From Corticium candelabrum (taxonomy: Eukaryota; Porifera; Homoscleromorpha; Homosclerophorida; Plakinidae): 64,000 nucleotides of DNA. Made by a program: the position numbers and the translations under genes. Shown here piece by piece: positions 1 to 11,500 of the stretch; positions within the stretch are counted from its first letter, which is position 1, and each line of letters opens with the position of its first letter. The notes below the pieces were generated by a model. That model made no database searches, was not told where the DNA came from, and worked only from the letters and a program-made list of their open reading frames with translations. The stretch spans positions 5,261,779-5,325,778 of the forward strand of contig NC_085089.1 in the NCBI RefSeq assembly GCF_963422355.1, given 5' to 3'.

Positions 1-108
1 ATCTTGCTGTTTCACTGAAGTGCCCAATAATGCTAGAGCAGTAGTTCCTTGTTAGAATAAGCTTTACTACAGTAACATCTTATAGCAGGAATTATACATA
101 CTAGAAGA

Positions 109-2686
109 CTAGGCACTGCCTAAACATGCATCTAAATGTGAGTTAATGGTGTCCAATGAAACTGACTGACCACAAGCAGGACACTGAGTATGAATAAAAG
201 CCTCCTTAGTAGCATTAGTATTTGAGCTGCAACTGTTGAACATAGAGCCATCAATGTCACAAATATTGGCAACTCCCTTAGCAGACAGAGGTAAACTCCA
301 ACTATCGCTGTCCTCAACATAAACAATTTCTTTAGAGTCACACAATGTTTGGTTTACTTGATGAGCTTTGTCTACAGTTACAAGCTTTCTATCATCATTG
401 CTTACTTTCTTCTTTTTGTGATGAGCAGCAGGAGGCATTGTTGTAGACACAGCTGAACTGTTGACAAGTCTATGGCCTCCACTCAACTTTTCAAAATAAT
501 CATTTATATCACTGTCATTTGATGGGTTTTTCTGTTTTTTCTTCAGTAATGCACCATTGTCAGACATTGGATTGTTTGTCGCTTTTGTTTTCTGCCGTTT
601 CTTGTTCTTATATCCATCAGGTTCTTTTACTTTCACAAACTGTCCTCCACAAGACTGTCTGTGTTCGTCCCACCACAAGTCGTGAGGTGCAGGTGCACGA
701 TTCATAGCTCGCTTGACCATCCCGTAAAACGGTGGTCTGTGTTGACATGGCCCGTCACATTTCCACCAATGCTGCCTGTACACGCGAACCTAAAAGACCC
801 TAAGATCAGTATACCATACGACTGCATTGATTTCATTGGTCACACCTCATTGTGAAAATTATGGAAAATCTAGATTAAAACACGTGGTTACTTTACAACG
901 AAAATAATTGAATAACAGTTACACAAGTCTCACAGTGATGTTGGTGCCACTTCGTTCATTAATTCTCCTCATGTGAGACTGAAATTGAGGACCGTGACCA
1001 TCATGATCCTGTAAACAAAACATACCGGTATCTAAATAAGTACATATACTGTAGTTGTTGTCAATATGATACAACAGTTTTCAAGCCAAGACAATTGACC
1101 GTACTGTACCAATTCAATGCCATTGTTTGGCAACATTTACAACTTCATCTATGTAATGCATGTATATAATACCTGGCAACACTTGAAACTACAGAAAAAT
1201 GTATTGTGCTGTCGGGTATTGGTCCAGTAGTATGTCACTTATCCGAACACCAGTCTACCGGGCGACCTGTACCTCAGACTCACTCTAGCTGTGCGCACAC
1301 AAAATGGTAATGCGCATGAGCATCAGGGTACATGTGTAGTTCTTATCCTTGATATGGCAATGTCGAATCCCCAAGAGCCAAAGAAGAAGAAGCGAAAACA
1401 AGTCGTTCTTTCTATAGAAGGAAAATTAGATATTTGTACCAAAGCTTCAGATGGCTGGAGCTATTCTCGTATTAGCCCTGGCCTCCCAAACCCTTGTAGC
1501 AAGGCCGATTTTAATTGGTGATACACGGGTCTGGGAGGCTGAAGCTATTTTCATATTGGTAAAGACGATGGAATTGCCAAATCAACTGTGTGACATCGTG
1601 AAAACCAAGGACACATTGTAGACTTTCCACTCTCAGCTGCAAGACAACTATTGCACCAAAATACGACTCATAGTTCAACCTTTGATGTGGATGTGGCAAG
1701 TAGGCATCAGTCATCTAGACTATTCAGAGTTTGGAACAGGTCAGGGAACAGAAGATCTCAGATAAGAAGTGACATCTTACTGTACAGTGTACATTGTGTT
1801 CACTGCAAACCCCATCAAGAGTATAAGCCCATTCAATTAAGCATATCAATACAACAACCAAAATACAAAATGTCAAACTGACCGTGTTGTTTTCAGTCAC
1901 AAACAGCAATGCATGGATCATTTCATGCTATACAACACATAGAGTAGCACGCAATGATCAATGTGACCCACATGACATACTCAATAAACAAGACTGAATT
2001 ACCAGTAGTGTGTCCACGAGGTCTCTGCGTGGTCTCAACTTCAAAAGTGGCTGACTCAAACGTATCGAACACAAACCACCGTAGCCTTCGTATACACACA
2101 AACCTGCACAGCTACATGCAGAAGACATTAGACAAAAAAAAGCCGAGAGGAAAAGTAGCCTCAATAACAAAAACCAAGATTGCAAAAAGATGCAAACATG
2201 AAGCTTGTCTCGTGTAGCCAGACCTTTCTGGCGTGTCGTACTTTTCGCCTGAACGTATGACATGTTGGAAAGGGTCTGGCTACGCAAGACTAATATAAAG
2301 CCACCAGTTTTTGGCTTTTCCCTTATTCACAAATTTAGTGCTGTTTACCACATGTTTCTGCAAGCTTACTATTTAAGTTACTACATGTACAGCTCTGTTG
2401 ATCATTTCAATGCTGAGCTGGATCTCCGTAAATTCTTATTCCCAAGGATCGGTGATCTTTCTGATATACGATAGTAATCAATTACTCTTGTAATTCAAAA
2501 CATTTCAATGATAGGGACAAACACATGGGGCAGCTAAAGTACCGTATACTTCTACTGCACAATGCACACAGAAAGATCACTGATAACTCAAGAATCTGAA
2601 GCTTTACATTGTACACCCATGAATGAAGAAACATCACTTTAAATCCAAAAAATCATCACTTCTAACCCAAAGAAGCCCATTTTGTC

Positions 2687-2739
<53 letters not shown>

Positions 2740-2779
2740 ATGTGTGTGTGTGTGTCATGTGTGTGTGCATGTGTGTGTG

Positions 2780-2861
<82 letters not shown>

Positions 2862-4345
2862 GTGTCTCCATGCAACCCTAAAAATGCCAAACTACTAGCA
2901 TAATTGGCATGATACTCTCCACACAGACAAAGTTCAACCTTTACCAGGAAGAACACCAACAGTCCAATCAGTTGTTGACTGCATGGCTCACATCTCTTTT
3001 CAAGTCACACCGCTACTTAAACAACTACAGACCAGCTCCTTTCATCCAAGCATTAAAATAACACCTCACAAAGACTGTTTTCCCAGCATAAAGTATGGCA
3101 TCAGCAAAGATACAAAACAAAGGCATGGTTGTATCAGGAATGTCATCAGTATACAAAAGGCACAGCAGGCTACCGTACGTTCATCCAAAGAGTATGTTGG
3201 CCGACCGTGCCTTCATGAGAATCTACTAACTTTGTTTTTAAAAGTTTGAAGCTAGCCACATTTTTGTGCATTAGTAGTACGGTACTACCAGCGGTGTACT
3301 ACCGTATTAAAGTAATCTGAGGAGCTAATTGCCCATAATTAATTAATTAATGACCAACCTAGTAAAGGTATACAGAGTTGCCAGTTTTGAACTACTGCGA
3401 TGGTGTATAGCTAGCATAGGCACGGTTCCATACTATTGTTGTTAGATGAAGGTTCCCTGCTTTGGGGCATAATCTAAACTTATAGGGCGTGGCCATGGTT
3501 GGGGCATGGCTCTGACGTCACACTGCTGTCCATACAAAAATTGTAGATACATATATGATATACAAGCCTGGTTGTATAAATGTAAGAGAAATCATTCAAA
3601 TGCATGTTAATAAGGAATGTTGCTCGAATACGAGCTAATCAGTAACATGCCTAAAAACAAGATACTAGTAGCTAGATACTAAAAATTTAACTTAATAGTC
3701 TTTCCCAGATGAAGAACTGGCTACAGCTAGACAACAGTCTAGTCAATTGTTCGTTATCTGGCAATTATCAGTTGTTTTCAAAGTGTAGTCAGTGAGCAGA
3801 CACAAGGTGACAACTACCTACACCTTTATATACATCTGTATTTCCCAAGCAATGCCTGGTAAACCTTTGCTAGTGAACCAATAAATAGACAGCAGAGCTG
3901 CAGCCAAATGAATCAAATAACATTCACAAACACAAATTATTGTAATTATTAATCAGATTTAAAATCATTAGCAAACTAAAACATTACCACTCTCAAAAGG
4001 GGACAAAGAAACAAAAAAACACCGAACAGAAACAAACATAAATGGATGAGAATGACAAGAATTCTAAGCAGTATCCTTCACTTACAGTGTCATTCTGGGA
4101 CTCCATCTCACTTCACATCCAGCTAGTAGACCATCAAAAAACATTTCATTAAACTGTAAGAACAGTTCTCTAATGTCTGGGGTGGGATCAGCATATTCCC
4201 AGTAATCATCCACAATGGACACGTCAGGATGATATTTCTTTTGCTGCGCTTCTCCTCCTCTATCCTTCCTTCCCAAATCTTCATCTAACGACGCTTGTAG
4301 CGCAACAGCAATATCCCAGTCGCCAGCAGTGTTATCTATCTCCAT
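109..4345 (-). CDS. SPRTN: SPRTN (Spartan) DNA-protein crosslink metalloprotease, 6 exons
   Basis: Nuclear protease that cleaves proteins crosslinked to DNA during replication (family knowledge). CDS exons: 4086-4345, 2003-2111, 1883-1927, 934-1008, 846-869, 109-789; phases agree throughout and give 397 aa. Residues 124-128 are HEMIH, the HExxH zinc site, and the third ligand is probably H143 in DGHGPQF. The SprT zinc-ribbon part follows, with HWWKCDGPCQHRPPFYG near residue 178. The C-terminus (374-397) is a UBZ4 ubiquitin-binding finger, C-x2-C-x11-H-x3-C. SGGHRL resembles the p97-binding SHP box, and INDYF resembles a PCNA-binding PIP box that lacks the usual Gln. Human SPRTN is longer (489 aa); the difference lies in the disordered linker. 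Exon 5 is only 24 nt but is needed to restore the conserved FHNFHNE block. The 2-kb first intron holds a TG microsatellite. Start chosen as the first ATG before the conserved N-terminal motif. Confidence 0.93.
1225..1700 (+). mobile_element. Decayed pogo/Tigger transposon fragment in SPRTN intron
   Basis: A terminal-repeat-like start (cagtagtatgtcacttatcc at 1225) is followed by a CENP-B/Tigger-type N-terminus. From about 1354 the frame reads PKKKKRKQVVLSIEGKLDIC, typical of the Tigger helix-turn-helix start. After a frameshift it continues as remnants of an AKSTV-DIVK-like segment up to about 1650. Several stops and frameshifts make it non-functional. It lies antisense to SPRTN, in intron 1009-1882. 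No 3' terminal repeat was identified. Confidence 0.6.
2207..2290. repeat. 84-bp fold-back element with GTCTCG..CGAGAC-like ends
   Basis: Inverted arms read gtctcgtgtagccagacctt and, on the other side, aagggtctggctacgcaagac. The same arms occur at 17756-17828, so this is a repeated family of very short palindromic elements. It lies in SPRTN intron 1. Confidence 0.7.
2689..2858. repeat. (TG)n microsatellite, interrupted
   Basis: About 170 bp of TG repeat with CATG interruptions, in SPRTN intron 1. Open frames through it are artefacts of the repeat. Confidence 0.98.
2860..4081. other. SPRTN intron 1 remainder, no feature seen
   Basis: AT-rich intronic sequence between the TG repeat and exon 1 (exon ends at 4086). 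No exon with correct splice signals and no recognisable coding similarity was found. Confidence 0.6.
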
Positions 4346-4443
4346 CTGATGTGCCTACCTACCTCCGTGCTAAGAATTGAAGTTGAACATGCGCATAGAT
4401 AGCCTTGGTAACCAGATCAATTTCGCGTAGTTGCGTAAGTGTA

Positions 4444-4549
4444 AGCGGGTTTTTTGTTCCACTTGCCAGAAGGACTGGTAACATATTATGACCACTTCTT
4501 AATATGTTACTAGTCCTTCTCCTGGCAAGTGGAATAGAAAACACCTGCT
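4444..4549. repeat. Imperfect 45-50 bp inverted repeat (fold-back)
   Basis: The left arm (about 4444-4488) and the right arm (4500-4549) are imperfect reverse complements around an 11-bp loop. Both contain ttccacttgccag or its complement and taacatatta or its complement. It lies in the 350-bp gap between the SPRTN start codon and the CEP44 stop codon. It could affect the SPRTN promoter or the CEP44 3' end, or be an inserted MITE. Confidence 0.75.
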
Positions 4550-4693
4550 AAAACACGTGGAGCGCGCTCGAGGAGGAGGACTGAGTATGAGTCTAATATT
4601 TCTGCTGTTGAAACAACTCTGCTACAGTTTGTAAGAGCAAACATAACAGTGTACCAACAGTTAGGAGCAATACCCTACTAAGTCAACTACAAT

Positions 4694-6450
4694 CTACGTA
4701 GCTTCATCTTGTCTTGTCTCCAGCAAGTTCAGTCTGGTCTCAGTCAATGTCAATCTCGCTTCAAGTGTCAGCAGTCTTTGAGCAAGATTATTGACCTTCG
4801 TATTGGCAAGCTGCTCATCTTCGGTTTCACCAAAAAAGTCTGTTTGAGTTCCCTGTGTAGTAACCGATATCTTGTTTTCAACGTCTTCTCCTCTTGTCAA
4901 ATGTTGTCCTTTAAGTCTCATAAGTACATGTATAGCTGAGGCAGATGAAGAATGGTAACAAGGGGTTAGCTGATCATCTTGACAGCATTCGTTTGTTGTG
5001 CCTTGCATTTGACCTCTACATTTCTTGTAAGCAAACACACCGCTCATCGTATCTGGTGGCGGTGGCGGTTTGAGCATAGGGCAATGATTCAACACTGAAG
5101 ATTTGTCACTTTGCCTCAAATGATCATGGTCACTCTCAAGGGAAGAAGAATGACATCTCCTCACATTACCAAAAGACGCAGAGCTCTCAGAGACAGAAGT
5201 AGAGACTGCACGAGACAGAAAATGTTCACTTGCTTCGACAGTTTGACTTTGAGGTTCCAACTCTTGTAATCTAAGATAATTCATTACAGTCTCATTACTA
5301 TTCAAACTTTCCGTGTTTTCTTCATTATCATTGCTAGGTAAGGCACCAGCTCGTTTACTGTAATGTCGTTGTACAGAGCAAGAAGGAATTGTCGAATCGT
5401 CATTGCAATAATCCACAGATGATGTGCTAGCAGGAAAAAGCAGATGAGATGCCGTAGCCGGTTCCTTTATACCACTACCCTTCTCCTCTCCATTCATTCT
5501 CGTTGGTCTCACTGACTTCACAGAAGACCATCGATAAGTCTGCAGTCATAAACAAAACAATAATGTAGTTACACTGTACATCTACAACAATAATAATGAG
5601 TTACTTAGTGATACAGTACTATCCCATTTATAAAGAGAAAGCTCAGATAACAATAACAATGCAATTGTTTGTCAGCACTTGATAATATTATACTTTGACC
5701 ACATAGCACACAGTGACACAACAGATGAACTAAACAGAGTATAAGAGTCATGCTTTTCTTTGTTTTAATGCAGATACAATAACAGCACGCTCTGTCTTCT
5801 TGTAAAAACACCAATGGTGACCAAGCATATAAAAAGCAAAATAAGTAATTACTAAAACCTTGTCACTGCTGACAATGATCGACGTCAAATACTATCGTAC
5901 TTACTGCTCTTTCTTAAATTCTTTATGAATGACTCAAACGTCTTGTATCATAGTATGTATCAGACTTGCACACACTCTTGAAAACTAAACCTCACCTACA
6001 TACTTCGCTAGGCATTACTCTGCCACGTGTAACTTTGAATGTCGTACTCTTTAGTAGAAAGTCCCTAAGAATCCTTGTCTGTGCCGCACTGCGTTCCTAC
6101 TACACAGCATCAGTAAAACCCCTAAAAGAGTTACTAGACAAGCAATCAGTGTCTGCATGTTTGCAATATATAACACAATTTCTGTATATTAAAAGCCAAG
6201 TTAGTGAAGATATAAATGAGTGTTAGGGTGATGAGTGTTTATTGTTATCAATAAGTGGGGAACATAAATATACATTATACCTTCTTCATACTCCTTGCTT
6301 CACCATCTGAATGTTTTAGAAGATGATCGTGTCCAGTGTTGCTATGACCATAAACCTGATCCCAGGAACAAAGTGAGCGTGCATTCCTATCCAAAACTCT
6401 CAGTGGTTTTCTATCATAAGAAGTAACAACTTAATTAATTAAGTTAAAGC

Positions 6451-6518
<68 letters not shown>

Positions 6519-8204
6519 CGCATCAGCTCATAGTTCTTTTCAAGGCACAACTGTATGACGTCACACATCATCATGATTTTCCGCTCTGCAAACCCATCGT
6601 TCAAAAATTGAGCAACAGTGAGCCGCGGCTGATACTTGAGCTCATTGCGAAAAACCTAGAAGACATTGTGACAACTGAACCAAACAGAAATTAGAGATTG
6701 TTTTACGAATGAAAATGTATTGTACATTATTGGAAATAATATATAAATTTACGCAAATTTAGTTCCCATTTGTTATCTTTGCACACTTACATTTCACTAA
6801 GCTATAAATGCAAGCAAAAGCAACTTATGCAGCACCCGGATAAACTGACTGTCAAACACATTCCCCATTCAGTGGCAACCTTTGTTCAGTAACTATTGCA
6901 GAAACTTTGTGACAACTCAATCACACTGGCCTATATCAGCTCGGTGATATGATATCAACTTGTTGTACTGTACATGTAGCAATAACCCAGGGAGTTGTTC
7001 TCAAAAGGTTAGCTGTTTCTGATACTATCTTAACATGCTGTTTTGCTATTGACTTACCAATACAGCAAAGACAAAAAAGACAGTTAATGCAGATGCATTT
7101 GCACATTTAGAAGACATGTGCTAAATGGAAGAAACCGGTGCATGGTACATTTTATCTTATGAGATTTGGTTACCTAAAAGCAATAGAAACCTAATTTTGT
7201 TCCAAGTGTCACTGAAATTAATTAGACCATTCAAAGTGGGACACTGTCAGGACAGGATAAGAACTGAAGAACAACCTGAACAACAAATCATTCCAAACTG
7301 CTGTGAAAAAAATCAGGCGCATAGCCAAGGTTTGATCAAACTCTCCAGCATCCAGATAGTCACACGCCTCCCTCCCCATGCCTGACTGTAACTAGTAGAT
7401 AAAAGTTGTCTACTGTAGTACTACATTAGTACTAATCCAAATTTTGAAAAGTGCAGAAACTTCGCCTGTTATACATAGTACTAGGTAATTACTTAATTCC
7501 ATAACTGTTCATCTCTTGCATAACTGTTCCTGTGTAAAACCTACTGAAGTAATGTTTTTGTACAAATGGGCATAGTTTAAAAATTACACTAAAATTTTCA
7601 TCTGTATGGTGAGGTGTGTGGTCAAACTCCCTAGTGAAGTGCTGAGCATACGCGCCTTCATTCCTTTGTATTGTGACTTTGTTCTGAAATAAAACATTTA
7701 GCAACAAGCAAACAACAAGTCCCAAAATCTTTCAACCATTCAATGCTGCCAATGTAAACAGTCCAGGTACGTACACCACAAAAACCACAACAATACCTGA
7801 GATGTTAATTCACACGAGAATATACTTACAAACTAGAGTTTTCAGTGACCGGCAATAAGTTAAAATACCTTAGATGCGAGTCAAACCAGCCAGTCTAAGT
7901 TTACCTTGTAAGCTTCTTGCATGAACCTCATGTCACTCTTTGCAAACAGCTCGAAGCCTTGAGAACACAGGTAGTTAGAAAGCGGCAAGGAGAACTGCAG
8001 AAGAATGTGATGAAGTATGCCCAGAAAGGCAGACGGATTGCCAAGCGACAAACTGAACAACGCGATAAAATCGTCACTAGCCGTAGCTACAATTACAACT
8101 GTAGTGATATCAGACCTCTCAGTGTCCACTTCATCTCGATAGTTCACTTGCCTAAGATGGCGAACGAGCTTTCGTGCGTTGTTCAATAAGTCTCCCGTAC
8201 TCAT
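4694..8204 (-). CDS. CEP44: CEP44-like centrosomal protein, 4 exons
   Basis: Centriole/spindle-associated protein (family knowledge). CDS exons: 7905-8204, 6519-6655, 6281-6410, 4694-5539; all phases agree, giving 470 aa. Exons 1-2 encode the conserved N-terminal CEP44 domain, about residues 1-146. It starts MSTGDLLNNARKLVRHLRQV, has FAKSDMRFMQEAYK before the first junction, and ends in KYQPRLTVAQFL..GFAERKI. The middle is low-complexity and Ser-rich with a polyproline run (KPPPPPDT). The last 40 residues form a Leu heptad coiled coil (LAQRLLTLEARL, LTETRLNLLE). The human protein is about 390 aa, so this one has a longer linker. Start at 8204 matches the family N-terminus. The FCF1 stop lies only about 330 bp upstream, which suggests a compact gene cluster. 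A TG repeat borders the exon 2 donor. Confidence 0.9.
6452..6516. repeat. (TG)n microsatellite abutting a CEP44 splice donor
   Basis: About 65 bp of pure TG. Read on the minus strand it is a CA tract that begins directly after the exon 2 donor (gtac followed by CA repeat). CA-rich intronic tracts next to donors can influence splicing. Confidence 0.97.
6656..7904. other. CEP44 intron 1, no further feature seen
   Basis: 1.25 kb of AT-rich intron. A short segment near 7848 (cagtgaccggcaataagtta) resembles the terminal repeat of the GATAC element at 48051-48358, but no partner end was found. Confidence 0.5.
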
Positions 8205-8532
8205 TGTTTACTTCAAACAGTGTACATCCTTCAAAACAACCGCTTCACCCAACTCTACTGCGCATGCCTAGAAGTTGGCTAAGCGAGCGAAGTGAGCAAG
8301 CACAACCTCGCTTCCGAGACCTCTACAATAAATGCGTATGTTATTGTTCAATTATATTTTAAAATATAACAACACGTACAACAACTTTTAGACGCTCTAT
8401 TAGAACTCATATAGCTTCAAGCAAAAATGTAATGACATGACTTGCATTACTGAATCAAAGTCCTCTCTGTCACATTCCATTCACACCTTGCGTTGTTAGT
8501 TTATCCTACAGACACCTCTTACTGTCTTGGAG

Positions 8533-11500
8533 CTACATACATGAAATTGTTTCAAGTGAGACGTTGTTGTAACAAACGTGGTCTACTGGCTTACCTCCAT
8601 AAGCATCGGGCATTCTCTCTATACTGTACCTGTCAAGTGTATACACATTCATATTAGTCACAAAATGTCTCAAACTGTGACAATTGGCAGTCATTAACAG
8701 ACTTCACTACAAACGTTCATAACATGCAATCCAAAATTCATTATTATAACATTCATCACTCCCACATTGCATGACACCTCTGTACTAAACACAAGACAAT
8801 AACCAATGGTATAAAATTCAAGTGACAAAGCTAGTCAATCAACATTATTAGCTAAGCACAAAGCTGGCTGTGTGAGTGTCCTCCAATGTTACCAAACAGC
8901 AATAGACAAAAACGTCTTAGGATACCCAAGTCTTGAAAAAGAATTTAGCTCTGCATGACCAAAGAAGTTGCATCAATTAAGCTTCTATCTGGCAATGACA
9001 TCTTTTCTATCGTGACTGGCAGTCAGTTTGTAAACCCTAACCACTGCCAATTACAGTACATAATAAAATTGTGTGCATAAACAAGGCTTCGTCACTGCTT
9101 TCCTTCCTAGTGTGTCTAACTCAAGAGTGCTGCTTTAGTTTCTTATCAATATATAATTCCTACCAAGCAGTCTGCTATTGTTATAAATCAATCTTGACTA
9201 CAGTGGAACCTGTAAATTACAAACACCCAAAGGACTGTCCTCAACTGTACCTAATTCTCAGATGGTCCCAATTGTCAAACTGCCATTTGTACATGTAGAC
9301 CAATCCACGTAAACAGTGTTCTTGCATGCAATGTAATGACAATCCACACTGTATGTCTTGTATTAATAAAGCAGATCAATGATGTACGTACATACACATG
9401 TAGCCAAACACATGAAAGCGATCACCATCCTTTACCAGAAATAGTTAAGTAGTACATACAGTAGATGTCAGAATGAGTGCGACAATCACACAAATTAGCC
9501 ATCAATGGTAGACTGCTTCAATGTGCTCTGATTCTTGACAATGGCCTTCTCAATCACAATGCAAGATGAGAACGTGTCCAAATGCAACTCACCCATGTCT
9601 GCTTTGAGCGAATAAAGATTAAGCTGTTGAGCATAATAATGTTTGATGTAAGCTGCTGATCTCCAGTCCAGCTGATGTTTCCTTAGTCTCTTCAGCCTGA
9701 TCTGGTTCTTCATCAGTATCATTCTCAGCACTATCATCCTTGCAGTGTTTGCATTTCAAAGGTCAAAACATACCCTTGGGCAGCAGAATTGTGTCCGTTA
9801 TTCGTAATTCGCAGGTGCCCACTTTTCCAGGCTCTAAATGCATGCAAATGTATTGAGCTTTTGAGAGACTGTCTCTAACTATCCTCATTTCTTAGGTGCC
9901 CATGCACACTTGTCAAATGGTCGTGACGACAGGTTCCACTGTATTCCCTAAACTAGTTTCAAAATCAATTCAAACTGATTGTGATGCGGTAGGACACCGC
10001 TTATCCGACACTCAGTTATCCGACACTCAGTTATCCGACAGCACGGATTATCCGACGGTGCATGGCTTGTCTGAACTGCGAGGCTGTGAGCACGCTGGGA
10101 TATACGATTCCTGTGCGTACAGTACTGTATCCGTGATCCACGTGTCATCAAATTAAATGTGAAGCTCTAGAAACGGTTCTTCAGTATCAGGAAGAACAAC
10201 CTGAAGTTTCAGTAAGCACAATGGTCCTACTGAATGGGCTGTTGATGAAAACTACAGCAAGAATAGCAAACGTATTGATCCAGACTAAGATTAGTGGTTA
10301 CTTTAGAAGTTGTACTGTATTAGTTGTTACATGTACAATTAGATGTTGAGCTTCTTTAAGTATTCTGCAGTCATTTTTCAAAGTGCGTCAGTTATCCGAC
10401 GTTTTCAGTTATCCGACGTCCTTTTGGTCCCATGCCCGTCGAATAAGTGGTGTCCTACTGTACATCCATTGCCACAATTTTCAGCCTCAGCATAATGTAC
10501 TGCTATAAAAGAAATTATACTACAAATAGAGTTAGAAATCCATCAGTGCTGTTTCCATTAGTAAAGTTAAGTTAAATGCAGTACTAAAGTAGCAGATGAC
10601 CTCCCAGTCGTCCTACTGACTTAATTAAGAGATGAATATCTCACTACAAAGCCTAACGTACAACAGTATATGTAACTTAAGTAATTAACTTAGACGTATA
10701 AGACCAACCATTTACACACAACATCCATCAACAGAGGCTGGTCAACAACAAATATCGACTTCAAACAACTACGTACACTCAAAAATAAATCAACAACTTG
10801 CCTATGTTGTGCGATATACATAATAGGAACTCCGGGAATCTTCCGTATTCTCCTCTTCAAATCACGATCGCAAGTTGCTACAATATAGCACTTGTGCTAG
10901 TAAGAAGCAACTTTACTACAACATCGTCACCACACCTAGCGCACTACAATTAAACACCTCTGTAACTCTGTTCACAATGCAATCGTCTGCATACGTTCCT
11001 TTGTGCATGCACGGTAGCATCTCAAATCGAGGATCTTTGGCAATCCTACAGTATAGCTAATTGAAGCCAATTAACACATAACGTCACAACAAAGAAATGT
11101 TACCTTAGAGCAACTCGAAACTTCGGACCAAGCTTCTCTAGTTCTCCCATTACACAGTCAGTAATGCATGGGATGCCTGAAGTTATAAGTGAGTAGCATT
11201 TGCAACAGAAAAATATACCAGCAAATTATTTTACATTTGGCATACAGACAATCCATCATTGACTGGAAGACATCCAGTTTGTTCTTGATAGAGAAGTTGA
11301 TGAAGTTAGTGTCGACTATCACATAGAATGGAGGACCAAGCTGCGTGTTGTACGTGAAAAATAATGCAGAGGGTACTTGAGGCCTAAATATAAAGTGAGT
11401 ACACAAATGATGTCAATGGTATCTGTTTCTGGTCTCCGGAGTAGTCATGCATAACCACAAACAATGAACTGCCCATTCTGACTCTTTTTCATTACTTTAT

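Noticed and set aside
2623-2959. Long open frames of Cys-Val or His-Thr dipeptides over TG/CA tracts (also at 18200, 23940, 36200, 63616)
   Set aside because: They are the trivial translation of dinucleotide microsatellites, in every frame that avoids stops.
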